This document shows positions 23,103 through 31,789 of a stretch of DNA of 46,469 bases, piece by piece. A program made the position numbers and the translations under genes. Positions within the stretch are counted from its first letter, which is position 1. Each line of letters begins with the position of its first letter. Origin of the DNA: Palsa-892 sp035556215 (lineage in GTDB: Bacteria; Pseudomonadota; Alphaproteobacteria; Rhizobiales; Xanthobacteraceae); assembly GCA_035556215.1 (NCBI GenBank), contig DATMFI010000030.1, forward strand, positions 1-46,469, given 5' to 3'. A model generated the notes under the pieces. That model ran no database searches. It was not told the DNA's origin and saw only the letters and a program-made list of their open reading frames with translations.

Positions 23103-23959
23103 GCCTGCCTGGCTGCCGCTTTCACGCGGTATTCGTGCGCCGGATAGACGCCGAGGATTTTCATCTCGGCCGAATAAAAGGCGAGTTCTTCCAGCGCGAG
23201 CTTGACCGAGCGGTCTTCCGGATGGCCTTCGACATCGGCATAGAACTGCGTCGCCGAGAATGAGCCGTCGAGCTGATACGACTCGAGCTTCGTCATGTTG
23301 ACGCCGTTCGTCGCGAAGCCGCCGAGGGCCTTGTAGAGCGCGGCCGGCACGTTGCGCACCCGGAACACGAAGGTCGTGACTGTAAGCCCTTTGCCCTGCG
23401 GCGCCCAGTCCGGCTCGCGCGACAGCACGATAAAACGCGTGGTGTTGTGCGCCTCATCCTCGATGTTTTCCTGCAGAAGATCGAGCCCATAAATCTCGCC
23501 GGCGAGCTTCGACGCGATCGCGGCGCGCGACTTGTCGCCTGCTTCGGCGATCTGCCGCGCCGAACCCGCAGTATCCGCGCCGATCACCGGCGTGAGACCC
23601 AGCTTACGGATGACATTCCGGCACTGGCCGAGCGCCATGATGTGACTCTGCACGGTCTTGAGATCGGAAAGCGCCGCGCCCTTCACACCGAGAAGCTGGT
23701 GATTGATCGGTAGAAAATACTCTGCGATGATGTTGAGATTCGAGCGCGGCATCAAATGATGAATGTCCGCGACACGGCCCGCGACCGAATTCTCGACCGG
23801 GATCATCGCGAGATCCGCTTCCTTGTTCGAGACGGCGGCGAAGGCATCCTCGAAGGTCGCGCAAGGCACCGGCTGATAATCGGGATAGACGTCGCGCGCG
23901 GCAGTGTCCGAGTTCGCGCCCGGCTCGCCCTGATAGACGATGGTTTTCTTTTTGCTCAT
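23099..23959 (-). CDS. pheA: Prephenate dehydratase
   Basis: The 286-residue monofunctional enzyme converts prephenate to phenylpyruvate in phenylalanine synthesis. The catalytic domain has TIVYQGEPGANSDTAARDVYP at the start, IPVENSVAGRV (53-63), and the signature HNTTRFIVLS with Thr174-Arg175-Phe176. A C-terminal ACT domain (about 195-270, GLTVTTFVFRVRN then NMTKLESYQL) should bind phenylalanine for feedback control. The motif reads KLESY rather than the KIESRP of enteric enzymes. No chorismate mutase domain is fused. The ATG at 23959 gives the normal N-terminus; it follows kdsB by 7 bases. Confidence 0.96.
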   Translation of the reverse strand: MSKKKTIVYQGEPGANSDTAARDVYPDYQPVPCATFEDAFAAVSNKEADLAMIPVENSVAGRVADIHHLMPRSNLNIIAEYFLPINHQLLGVKGAALSDLKTVQSHIMALGQCRNVIRKLGLTPVIGADTAGSARQIAEAGDKSRAAIASKLAGEIYGLDLLQENIEDEAHNTTRFIVLSREPDWAPQGKGLTVTTFVFRVRNVPAALYKALGGFATNGVNMTKLESYQLDGSFSATQFYADVEGHPEDRSVKLALEELAFYSAEMKILGVYPAHEYRVKAAARQA

Positions 23960-23966
23960 GAGATGA

Positions 23967-24734
23967 TCAGCGTGGAGATCGGTGTTTGGCGCGCAACAGC
24001 GCACGCGCCTTTTCGAGTTCGGCGGGAGTATCGACGCCGAGCGGAACCGCGTCAACGATCGCGACGTCGATGCGCATGCCTGCTTCGAGCGCGCGGAGTT
24101 GCTCGAGCTTCTCGCGTTTCTCGAGCGGCGATGGCTTGAGACGCACGAATTTCTCGAGTGCGGAGCGGCGATAGGCATAAAGCCCGATGTGGTGATAGAG
24201 CGGTCCCTCCCCCGCCGGGGCCGTCGCGCGCGTAAAATAGAGCGCGCGCAGATGCCGCTTGGCGACGGGACTGCCGACCACCTTGACGATGTTCGGATTC
24301 GTCCGGTCAGCGGCGTTGTCGATTTCGGCCGCGACCGTCGCGATGTCCACCGACTTATCCCTCAACGGCGCGAGCGCGGCGCGGATCGTCGCAGGCTCGA
24401 CCGTCGGCAGGTCACCCTGCACGTTGACGATGAATTTCACTTTTTTCTTCGGGTCGATTTTCTCGAGCGCTTCGAAGATGCGGTCGGAGCCGGAAACATG
24501 CGAGACTCGCGTCATCACCGCCTGGCCGCCGGCACCTTCAACCGCCGCCTTGATGGCCGGATGGTCGGTCGCGACCCAGACAGGACCGAGTTTTGCCTCT
24601 TCGGCACGCCGAATCACCTGGGCGATCATCGGCAGGCCCGCAATTTCCGCGAGCGGCTTGCCCGGCAGGCGGGTTGAGGCGAGGCGCGCGGGGACCAGAA
24701 CCAGCGTGCCGGATGGGATTTTCGAGCTAGCCAT
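23967..24734 (-). CDS. kdsB: 3-deoxy-manno-octulosonate cytidylyltransferase
   Basis: The 255-residue enzyme activates Kdo with CTP to CMP-Kdo for lipopolysaccharide inner-core synthesis. The nucleotide-binding opening VLVPARLASTRLPGKPLAEI is typical. VATDHPAI and FIVNVQGDLPTVEPATI (the latter with the metal-binding Asp) follow, then YHHIGLYAYRRSALEKF and the C-terminal GVDTPAELEKAR. Length fits the family. The gene is divergent from cycM and is followed at once by pheA. Confidence 0.96.
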   Translation of the reverse strand: MASSKIPSGTLVLVPARLASTRLPGKPLAEIAGLPMIAQVIRRAEEAKLGPVWVATDHPAIKAAVEGAGGQAVMTRVSHVSGSDRIFEALEKIDPKKKVKFIVNVQGDLPTVEPATIRAALAPLRDKSVDIATVAAEIDNAADRTNPNIVKVVGSPVAKRHLRALYFTRATAPAGEGPLYHHIGLYAYRRSALEKFVRLKPSPLEKREKLEQLRALEAGMRIDVAIVDAVPLGVDTPAELEKARALLRAKHRSPR

Positions 24735-24811
24735 GTGGGTGTTCTAACAGGCGGAAAAGCCGGGCAAAAATGGAGGAAAGTAGGAGCGTTTCGTAGTTTA
24801 TACGGGTTGCA

Positions 24812-24834
24812 AGGTATCGCACAAAGCGTTACCT
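24812..24834. repeat. Inverted repeat in the kdsB/cycM intergenic region
   Basis: AGGTA-T-CGC and GCG-T-TACCT are arms of nine positions with one T/T mismatch around the loop ACAAA. A second short palindrome, GCCCC-N9-GGGGC (24837-24855), follows. Both lie between the divergent genes, 40-80 bases before the cycM ATG. They may be operators or leader hairpins; neither is recognised. Confidence 0.4.
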
Positions 24835-24891
24835 CTGCCCCGTCCTTAGGGGGGCAACGTGGCTCCCCTTTTTCATGGAATGGCTGCGGTT

Positions 24892-25506
24892 ATGGACAGT
24901 TTCGAGCTCAATAAAATCATGGGAGCGGTGTTGGGCACGCTCCTCATCCTGCTCTCCCTAAACATTTTCGCCGACGGTATTTTTGCCGCGCACAAGCCGG
25001 CCAAGCCGGGCTTCGAGATCGCGGTTGCCGAAGGCGGTGGCGGTGCAGCGGTCGCGGCTCCCGCCGAGAAGCAGGTTCCGATCGCCGAACTGCTCGCCAG
25101 CGCGAATCCGGAAAAAGGCGCCGCCGTTTCCAAGAAGTGCGTCGCCTGCCACGAATTCAAGAAGGGCGGCCCGAACAAGGTCGGCCCCGATCTCTACGGC
25201 GTCGTCGGCCGCGAACGCGCCCATCACGAGGGCTTCAGCTACAGCGCCGGCATGAAAGCCAAACCCGGCAAGTGGACGTTCGAGGACCTCGATCATTTCC
25301 TCAACAATCCGCGCGGCTTCATCCCCGGCACGGCGATGGCTTTCGCCGGCATCTCGAAGGCGACCGAACGCGCCGACCTGATCGCCTATCTCAACACCCT
25401 GTCGGACAATCCGCTGCCGTTGCCGAAACCCGAGGCAAAAACCGAAGCGCCGAAGGCCGAGGCTCCCAAAGCCGATGCGCCGAAAGCCGCCGAACAGCCG
25501 AAATAA
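24892..25506 (+). CDS. cycM: Membrane-anchored cytochrome c (CycM-like)
   Basis: The 204-residue class I cytochrome c has one heme site, CVACH at Cys83-His87, and the axial Met149 in IPGTAMAF. The uncleaved N-terminal helix (about residues 10-31) anchors it to the outer face of the inner membrane. CycM proteins of this shape pass electrons from the bc1 complex to the aa3 oxidase in Bradyrhizobium. The ATG at 24892 gives MDSFELNKIMGAVLG, the family's usual start; in-frame starts upstream add a poor leader. The last 30 or so residues repeat APKA(E/D) and form a disordered charged tail. A strong terminator follows. Confidence 0.9.
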   Translation: MDSFELNKIMGAVLGTLLILLSLNIFADGIFAAHKPAKPGFEIAVAEGGGGAAVAAPAEKQVPIAELLASANPEKGAAVSKKCVACHEFKKGGPNKVGPDLYGVVGRERAHHEGFSYSAGMKAKPGKWTFEDLDHFLNNPRGFIPGTAMAFAGISKATERADLIAYLNTLSDNPLPLPKPEAKTEAPKAEAPKADAPKAAEQPK

Positions 25507-25535
25507 CGTCAAGACGGCAATATCGTTTTCCTGAC

Positions 25536-25567
25536 AAACCGGGCCGCCTTGTGCGGCCCGGTTTTTT
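25536..25567 (+). terminator. Rho-independent terminator after cycM
   Basis: A perfect 12-pair stem, AAACCGGGCCGC with GCGGCCCGGTTT, closes a 5-base loop CTTGT and runs into six T residues in total. It lies 30 bases after the cycM stop and before the Yej-type operon. Because of the A-rich left arm it may work weakly on the other strand too. Confidence 0.92.
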
Positions 25568-25697
25568 ATTTGCGGAATTACGGCGCCAAATTACCCAACT
25601 GTAATCCTGCCGCCGGTGGTATCCCGGCGGAAAAGCGTCATAATCCCCGCCGACCATTACTTTCCCTATCGTTCCTGCCGTCGATGGAGATTCCGGC

Positions 25698-27581
25698 TTG
25701 CCCGCTCGCCGCATTTTCACTTCGCTTTTCACATCACTCCCCAGATCCTTTGCCGCCCGCGCCCTGGCGCTTCTGATCCCACTTTCGTTTTCCTATCTTC
25801 CCGCCCATTCCCAGGAATGGCGGCACGGCGTTTCGCTAATGGGCCAGCCGAAATATCCGGTTGGGTTCAAACATTTCGACTATGTGAATCCGAACGCACC
25901 GAAAGGCGGCCTGTTGCGCATGAGCGAGGAAGGCAGCTTCGACACCTTCAACACCGTCATTTCACAGGGCACGCCGGCCGCCGGCACCAATCTTCTGTAC
26001 GACTCGCTGATGAGTGGCTCGCTCGACGAGGTGGCGACCGAATATGGGCTGCTCGCCGAGAGTGTGAAATTCCCCGCCGACTTTTCCTCCGTCACCTACA
26101 AGCTGCGCCCTGAAGCCAAGTGGGCAGACGGCCAGCCGGTGACGCCGGAAGATGTCGTCTGGACGTTCGACACCCTGAAGAAACTCAACCGCCGCCAGGA
26201 ATTCTATTACCGCCACGTCGTAAAGGCCGAGAAAACCGGCGAGCGTGAAATCACCTTCACTTTCGATGCTCCTGGCAACCGCGAACTGCCGCAGATCGTC
26301 GGCCAGATCGTGGTGATGCCGAAGCACTGGTGGACCGGCAAGGATGCAAACGGCAAACAGCGCGATATCTCCGCCGGCACGCTTGAGCCGCCTTTGGGTT
26401 CCGGCCCCTATCGAATCAAGAGCTTCATCGCCGGCCGCACCATCACTTACGAACGCAATCCGAATTACTGGGGCAAAGATCTGCCGGTGAATATCGGCAA
26501 GAACAATTTCGGCGAGATTCGCTACGAATATTATCGCGACGACACTGTAGAGCTCGAGGCCTTCAAGGCCGACCAGTACGACTTCCGCGCCGAAAACTCC
26601 GCGAAGAACTGGGCGACGGCTTACGATTTCCCGGCGCAACGCGACGGCAAGGTCATCTTGCAGAAGTTCGAAGAACGCGCGCGCGGCATCATGCAGGCAT
26701 TCATCTTCAATCTGCGCCGCGCCAAGTTCCAGGATCCGCGGGTACGGCTCGCCTTCAACTACGCGCTCGATTTCGAGGACATGAACCGGACGCTGTTCTT
26801 CGGGCAATATTCCCGCATCAACAGCTTCTTCGAGGGGAGCGAATTGAAATCGACGGGCCTGCCCGAAGGCAAGGAACTCGAGATTCTGAACACGGTACGC
26901 GACAAGGTGCCGCCGGAAGTCTTCACCAAAACCTATGAGGCTCCCAAGGGCGGAACCGAGGAAGCGCGACGCAACAATCTTCGCCAATCGCTTCGCCTGT
27001 TCAAGGAAGCCGGTTACGAAGTCAAAAACGGCAAAATGACGAACGTGAAGACCGGCGAACCCTTCACCGTCGATATCCTGCTGAACAGTCCGCCGATGGA
27101 GCGCGTGGCCCTTTTCTACAAACCGGCGCTCGACCGGCTCGGCATCGGCGTGACGATCCGTGTCGTCGACAGCTCGCAATACGTCAACCGCGTCAGAAGC
27201 CGCGATTACGACATTATCGTCTCCGGATGGGCACAGTCGCTTTCGCCCGGCAACGAGCAGATCAGCTTTTTCGGCTCGGAATCGGCCGACCGCGACGGCT
27301 CTTACAATTTCGCCGGCATCAAAAACCCCGCCGTGGACGAAATGATCAAGCGGGTGATTTTCGCCAAGGATCGCGACGAACTCGTTGCCGCCACCAAGGC
27401 GCTCGATCGCGTGCTCCTGTGGAATCAATATGTCGTACCGATGTGGACGATCAGCTATTCGCGCACGGCGCGCTGGGATCGTTTTAGTTATCCCGAGAAA
27501 CTGCCGGCTTATTCCTACGGTTTCCCGTCGATCTGGTGGTACGACAAGGCGAAGGCCGAGAAGACGGGTATCAAGCAGTGA
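25698..27581 (+). CDS. YejA-like periplasmic peptide-binding protein 1
   Basis: A 627-residue extracellular solute-binding protein of family 5 (DppA/OppA type). A Sec-type signal peptide (ALALLIPLSFSYLPAHSQE) ends at about residue 40. The mature start KYPVGFKHFDYVNPNAPKGG and the motif LEPPLGSGPYRIKSF are typical of the YejA branch, which in enterics binds peptides such as microcin C for the YejBEF permease. The start is a TTG at 25698 with GGAG about 9 bases upstream; no ATG is available before the signal peptide. The next gene is a second, related binding protein whose GTG overlaps this stop (GTGA). The ligand is unknown. Confidence 0.92.
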   Translation: MPARRIFTSLFTSLPRSFAARALALLIPLSFSYLPAHSQEWRHGVSLMGQPKYPVGFKHFDYVNPNAPKGGLLRMSEEGSFDTFNTVISQGTPAAGTNLLYDSLMSGSLDEVATEYGLLAESVKFPADFSSVTYKLRPEAKWADGQPVTPEDVVWTFDTLKKLNRRQEFYYRHVVKAEKTGEREITFTFDAPGNRELPQIVGQIVVMPKHWWTGKDANGKQRDISAGTLEPPLGSGPYRIKSFIAGRTITYERNPNYWGKDLPVNIGKNNFGEIRYEYYRDDTVELEAFKADQYDFRAENSAKNWATAYDFPAQRDGKVILQKFEERARGIMQAFIFNLRRAKFQDPRVRLAFNYALDFEDMNRTLFFGQYSRINSFFEGSELKSTGLPEGKELEILNTVRDKVPPEVFTKTYEAPKGGTEEARRNNLRQSLRLFKEAGYEVKNGKMTNVKTGEPFTVDILLNSPPMERVALFYKPALDRLGIGVTIRVVDSSQYVNRVRSRDYDIIVSGWAQSLSPGNEQISFFGSESADRDGSYNFAGIKNPAVDEMIKRVIFAKDRDELVAATKALDRVLLWNQYVVPMWTISYSRTARWDRFSYPEKLPAYSYGFPSIWWYDKAKAEKTGIKQ

Positions 27582-29419
27582 GCAACCTCAGCCGCCGCTC
27601 GGTTCTCGTCATCGGCGCCTCCGCTGCGGCGGCAAAATTCTTCCCGGCTCCGGGGATAGCTGCCGAAACGGAGGCGCACGGCATTTCGGCCTTCGGTGAT
27701 CTCAAATATCCCGCCGATTTCAAAAATTTCGATTACGTCAATGCCGATGCGCCGAAAGGCGGGCTGTTCTCATTTGTCGGCACATCGAAGCAATACAATC
27801 AGAATTTCTTCACCTTCAATTCGTTGAACAGTTTCATTTTGAAAGGCGATGCCGCGCTCGGCATGGAACTCACTTTCGCTTCGCTGATGGCGCGCGCGCT
27901 CGATGAGCCGGATGCGATGTACGGCTTTGCCGCGCGTGCCGTGAAAATCTCCGAGAGCGGCGCGATCTATCGCTTCCTGATGCGGCCGGAAGCGCGCTTC
28001 CATGACGGCACGAAGCTGACGGCGGAGGACGCCGCATTTTCGCTCAATATTCTGAAGGAAAAAGGCCACCCGATCATCCGACAGTTGCTGCATGACATGG
28101 AGCGAGCAGAGGCCGAAAGCGAAGGGACGCTCAAAGTCACCTTCAGCGAACAGCACGGCCGTGAGACACCGCTCTTTGCCGCTGGTCTGCCGATCTTCTC
28201 GCGCGCCTATTACGGCAAAAGGAATTTCGAGGAATCGACACTCGAAGTTCCGCTCGGTTCCGGCGCTTATCGTGTCGGCAAACTGGAAGCCGGGCGTTAC
28301 ATCGAATATGAGCGCGTCAAGGACTGGTGGGGCACGAAATTGCCGGCGATGCGCGGCAGCTACAATTTCGACACGGTGCGCTACGAATTCTATCGCGATC
28401 GCGACATCGCGTTCGAAGGCTTCACCAGCCGCAACTATCTCTTTCGCGAAGAATTCACTTCGCGCACCTGGGCTACGCAATACAATTTTCCCGCAATTCA
28501 GGATGGCCGCGTTAAACGGCGCGTCGCGATCAATCACGCGCCTTCCGCCGTGCAAGGCTGGTTCATCAATACACGGCGGCCGCAGTTCAAAGACCCGCGC
28601 GTGCGCGAGGCGATCGGACTCGCCTTCGATTTCGCCTGGACCAACAAGAACCTGATGTACGATTCCTACAAGCGCACGTTCTCGTATTTCCAGGGTTCGG
28701 ACATGATGGCGATGGGAAAGCCCGCGCCTGAGGAGATCGCGATCCTCGAGCCGTTCCGCGACAAACTGCCGGCCGAAGTATTTGGCGAAGCGTTTCGGCT
28801 GCCGGAAGCCGACGGCTCGGGACAAGATCGCACGCTTCTTCGCCGCGCCTCGGCGCTTCTCAAGGAAGCCGGTTACGAGATCAAGGACGGCAAGCGCCGG
28901 AACGCCGAGGGCAAAGGCATCACGATCGAATTTCTGGGCGACGAGCCTTCATTCGAGCGGCATCATGCGGGCTATATCAAGAACCTTACAACGCTCGGCA
29001 TCGAAGCGCGGCTTCGCTTCGTCGACAGCGTGCAGTATCGCTCACGTATCGACGATTTCGATTTCGACATGACGGTCAATAATTTCGGTTTCTCGGCGAC
29101 GCCGGGCGAATCGTTGCGCTCCTATTTCGGTTCGCGTGCGGCGCAGACCAAGGGCTCGCAGAATATCGGCGGCATCAGCGATCCCGTGGTCGATGCGCTG
29201 ATCGAGAAGGCCATCGGCGCGAATGACCGCCCTTCTCTCACATTCATCTGCCGGGCGCTCGACCGCGTGCTGCGCGCCGGCCGCTACTGGGTGCCGCACT
29301 GGAACAAGGGCTCCTATTGGCTGGCTTACTGGGATGTCTTCGGCTTCCCGGCCGAACAGCCGCGTTACGCGCGCGCCATACCCGACACCTGGTGGGCGAA
29401 ACAAGAGAAGACCGGATAA
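27578..29419 (+). CDS. YejA-like periplasmic peptide-binding protein 2
   Basis: A 613-residue family-5 solute-binding protein, paralogous to the gene before it. The two share the opening YPADFKNFDYVNADAPKGGL and the LEVPLGSGAYRVGKLEAG motif in matching places. The N-terminus NLSRRSVLVIGASAAAAKFF carries SRRSVLV, a good twin-arginine (Tat) signal, unlike the Sec signal of its neighbour. The GTG at 27578 overlaps the preceding TGA. Both proteins probably deliver ligands to the same YejBEF permease, with different specificities. The divergence of the two copies suggests an old tandem duplication. Confidence 0.92.
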   Translation: MSNLSRRSVLVIGASAAAAKFFPAPGIAAETEAHGISAFGDLKYPADFKNFDYVNADAPKGGLFSFVGTSKQYNQNFFTFNSLNSFILKGDAALGMELTFASLMARALDEPDAMYGFAARAVKISESGAIYRFLMRPEARFHDGTKLTAEDAAFSLNILKEKGHPIIRQLLHDMERAEAESEGTLKVTFSEQHGRETPLFAAGLPIFSRAYYGKRNFEESTLEVPLGSGAYRVGKLEAGRYIEYERVKDWWGTKLPAMRGSYNFDTVRYEFYRDRDIAFEGFTSRNYLFREEFTSRTWATQYNFPAIQDGRVKRRVAINHAPSAVQGWFINTRRPQFKDPRVREAIGLAFDFAWTNKNLMYDSYKRTFSYFQGSDMMAMGKPAPEEIAILEPFRDKLPAEVFGEAFRLPEADGSGQDRTLLRRASALLKEAGYEIKDGKRRNAEGKGITIEFLGDEPSFERHHAGYIKNLTTLGIEARLRFVDSVQYRSRIDDFDFDMTVNNFGFSATPGESLRSYFGSRAAQTKGSQNIGGISDPVVDALIEKAIGANDRPSLTFICRALDRVLRAGRYWVPHWNKGSYWLAYWDVFGFPAEQPRYARAIPDTWWAKQEKTG

Positions 29420-29488
29420 AGAAAAATTTAGCCGGAACGGGCGCTTACGCCAGTTGACCGTCGCGGTAATCCCACGCACCTTCGCGCC

Positions 29489-30595
29489 ATGAGTGCCTAT
29501 ATCCTGCGCCGCATCGCGTTGATGATCCCGACCATCCTCGGCATCATGCTGGTCTCTTTCGTGGTCGTGCAGTTCGCCCCTGGAGGGCCGGTCGAGCGTG
29601 TCATCGCGCAGATCATGGGCGACGATGTTTCGGCGACTTCGCGCGTTTCGGGCGGCGGCAGCGATCTCGGGCGGGCGGCGCAACCGGGCATGTCCGCCGA
29701 AGGCGTCAACTCGAAATATCGCGGCGCGCAGGGCCTCGACCCGAAATTCATCAAGGAACTTGAAAAACAGTTCGGCTTCGACAAGCCGGCGCCCGAGCGA
29801 TTTATGCTGATGCTGTGGAATTTCGCACGCTTCGATTTCGGCAAGAGTTATTTTCGCGACACCAAAGTGATCGATCTCATCGTTGAGAAGATGCCGGTAT
29901 CGATCTCGCTCGGCCTGTGGATGACTCTCCTCACCTATCTCATTTCAATTCCGCTCGGCATCGCCAAGGCCGTGCGCGACGGCTCGCGCTTCGACATCTG
30001 GACTTCCACGGCGATTGTCATCGGCTATGCGATTCCGGGATTCCTGTTCGCAATTTTGCTGATCGTGTTGTTCGCCGGCGGCTCGTTCTATTCGATCTTT
30101 CCGCTACGAGGGCTTACTTCGGATAATTTCGCGATGCTGCCCTGGTACGGCAAAATCCTCGACTACTTTTGGCATCTCGTGCTGCCGATCTTTTCGATGA
30201 TGCTGGGCGCCTTTGCGACGACCACGCTGCTCACCAAAAATTCCTTCCTCGACGAGATCCGTAAACAATATGTCACGACGGCGCGCATGAAGGGCCTGCC
30301 GGAGCGGCGCGTGCTCTATGGCCATATTTTCCGCAATGCGATGTTGATCGTGATCGCGGGCTTCCCCGGCGCCTTCATCCACGCCTTCTTTACCGGCTCG
30401 CTGCTGATCGAAACGATCTTCTCGCTCGACGGGCTCGGGCTTCTGGGTTTCGAGAGCGTGTTCAACCGCGACTACCCGGTGGTGTTCGCGACGCTCTACA
30501 TTTTTTCGCTATTGGGGCTCGTGGTGGGGCTGATTTCCGATCTCACCTATACGTGGGTCGATCCGCGCATCGACTTCGAAACGCGGGAGACGTGA
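29489..30595 (+). CDS. yejB: Peptide ABC transporter permease YejB
   Basis: The 368-residue inner-membrane permease opens MSAYILRRIALMIPTILGIM, as in DppB/OppB/YejB permeases. A long periplasmic insertion (about 50-130), typical of YejB, follows. The rest has about five helices with the EAA loop region around KGLPERRVLYGHIFRNAML, which contacts the ATPase. It pairs with YejE to form the pore. A gap of 69 bases after the second binding-protein gene shows no clear terminator. The gene stops directly before the yejE GTG. Confidence 0.94.
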   Translation: MSAYILRRIALMIPTILGIMLVSFVVVQFAPGGPVERVIAQIMGDDVSATSRVSGGGSDLGRAAQPGMSAEGVNSKYRGAQGLDPKFIKELEKQFGFDKPAPERFMLMLWNFARFDFGKSYFRDTKVIDLIVEKMPVSISLGLWMTLLTYLISIPLGIAKAVRDGSRFDIWTSTAIVIGYAIPGFLFAILLIVLFAGGSFYSIFPLRGLTSDNFAMLPWYGKILDYFWHLVLPIFSMMLGAFATTTLLTKNSFLDEIRKQYVTTARMKGLPERRVLYGHIFRNAMLIVIAGFPGAFIHAFFTGSLLIETIFSLDGLGLLGFESVFNRDYPVVFATLYIFSLLGLVVGLISDLTYTWVDPRIDFETRET

Positions 30596-31789
30596 GTGGA
30601 CGCGCCTTCGACGGCTCCTTCGCCGGCCCAGCCGAACGAACCGCTTGCCGAGACGCCGATGGGCGTCGGCGTGCCGCCGCGCCGCGACCTGCCGCGGCTT
30701 TCGCCGATCAACCGGCGGCGCTGGGAGAACTTCAAGGCCAACAAGCGCGGCTACTGGTCGCTCTGGATTTTTCTCGTTCTGTTCATCGTCACGCTGTTTG
30801 CCGAACTGATCGCCAACAACAAGCCGATCCTCGTCTCCTATGACGGTCACTGGTACGCACCGATTTTCCGCTACTATCCGGAGACGGCATTCGGCGGCGA
30901 ATTCGAAACCGAGGCCGATTATCGCGACCCCTATCTCGTCAACAAAATCGCCGAGAAAGGCGGCTGGATGCTCTTCCCGCCGATCCGCTACAGCTATTCG
31001 ACCAGCAACCTCGATCTGCCGACGCCCGCACCCTCGCCGCCGACCTGGATGCTGTCCGAAGCACAGTGCAAGGACGTCGCCACCCGAAAAGGTGTCAACG
31101 GCTGCGCCGGGCTCGAGAAAAACTGGCTCGGGACCGACGATCAGGGCCGCGATGTGCTGGCGCGCATCATCTATGGCTTTCGAATCTCGGTGCTATTCGG
31201 GCTGGTGCTAACCATCGTCTCGTCGGTGATCGGCGTCGCGGCGGGCGCGGTGCAAGGCTATTTCGGCGGCTGGACGGATCTTCTGTTCCAACGCTTCATC
31301 GAAATCTGGACGTCGATCCCGTCGCTTTATCTTCTGCTCATTATCTCGTCGGTGCTGGCGCCGGGCTTCTTCGTGCTACTCGGCATTCTCTTGCTGTTTT
31401 CGTGGGTCGCGCTCGTCGGCCTTGTGCGCGCCGAATTCCTGCGAGCGCGCAATTTCGAATACGTGCAAGCGGCACGTGCGCTCGGCGTCTCGAACTTCGT
31501 GCTGATGTGGCGGCATTTGTTGCCGAACGCGATGGTCGCGACCCTCACCTATCTCCCGTTCATTCTCTCGAGCTCGGTAATGACGCTGACCGCGCTCGAC
31601 TTCCTCGGCTTCGGGTTGCCGCCCGGCTCGCCGTCGCTCGGCGAGTTGCTTTCGCAGGCCAAGGCAAACGTACAGGCGCCGTGGCTCGGTATCACCGGCT
31701 TCTTTACTCTCGCGATTCTGCTCTCGCTTCTGATCTTTATTGGTGAAGCGGTGCGCGACGCGTTCGACCCGCGAAAGACGTATCAGTGA
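30596..31789 (+). CDS. yejE: Peptide ABC transporter permease YejE
   Basis: The 397-residue second permease subunit has an N-terminal cytoplasmic extension rich in Pro, then LSPINRRRWENFKANKRGYW, the usual DppC/YejE opening before the first helix. The large periplasmic part typical of YejE lies at about 80-170 and includes NWLGTDDQGRDVLARIIYGF. The EAA motif is ARALGVSNFVLMWRHLLPN near 300, and DFLGFGLPPGSPSLGELL follows. The start is a GTG right after the yejB stop. Its own stop overlaps the yejF start. Confidence 0.94.
   Translation: MDAPSTAPSPAQPNEPLAETPMGVGVPPRRDLPRLSPINRRRWENFKANKRGYWSLWIFLVLFIVTLFAELIANNKPILVSYDGHWYAPIFRYYPETAFGGEFETEADYRDPYLVNKIAEKGGWMLFPPIRYSYSTSNLDLPTPAPSPPTWMLSEAQCKDVATRKGVNGCAGLEKNWLGTDDQGRDVLARIIYGFRISVLFGLVLTIVSSVIGVAAGAVQGYFGGWTDLLFQRFIEIWTSIPSLYLLLIISSVLAPGFFVLLGILLLFSWVALVGLVRAEFLRARNFEYVQAARALGVSNFVLMWRHLLPNAMVATLTYLPFILSSSVMTLTALDFLGFGLPPGSPSLGELLSQAKANVQAPWLGITGFFTLAILLSLLIFIGEAVRDAFDPRKTYQ

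Noticed and set aside
25962..27428. A 488-codon minus-strand frame opposite the first peptide-binding protein
   Set aside because: It lies entirely inside a clear solute-binding protein gene and has no recognisable motif or ribosome-binding site. Similar shadows occur at 41186-42424 opposite cpaF and at 181-1443 opposite the PKS pair.
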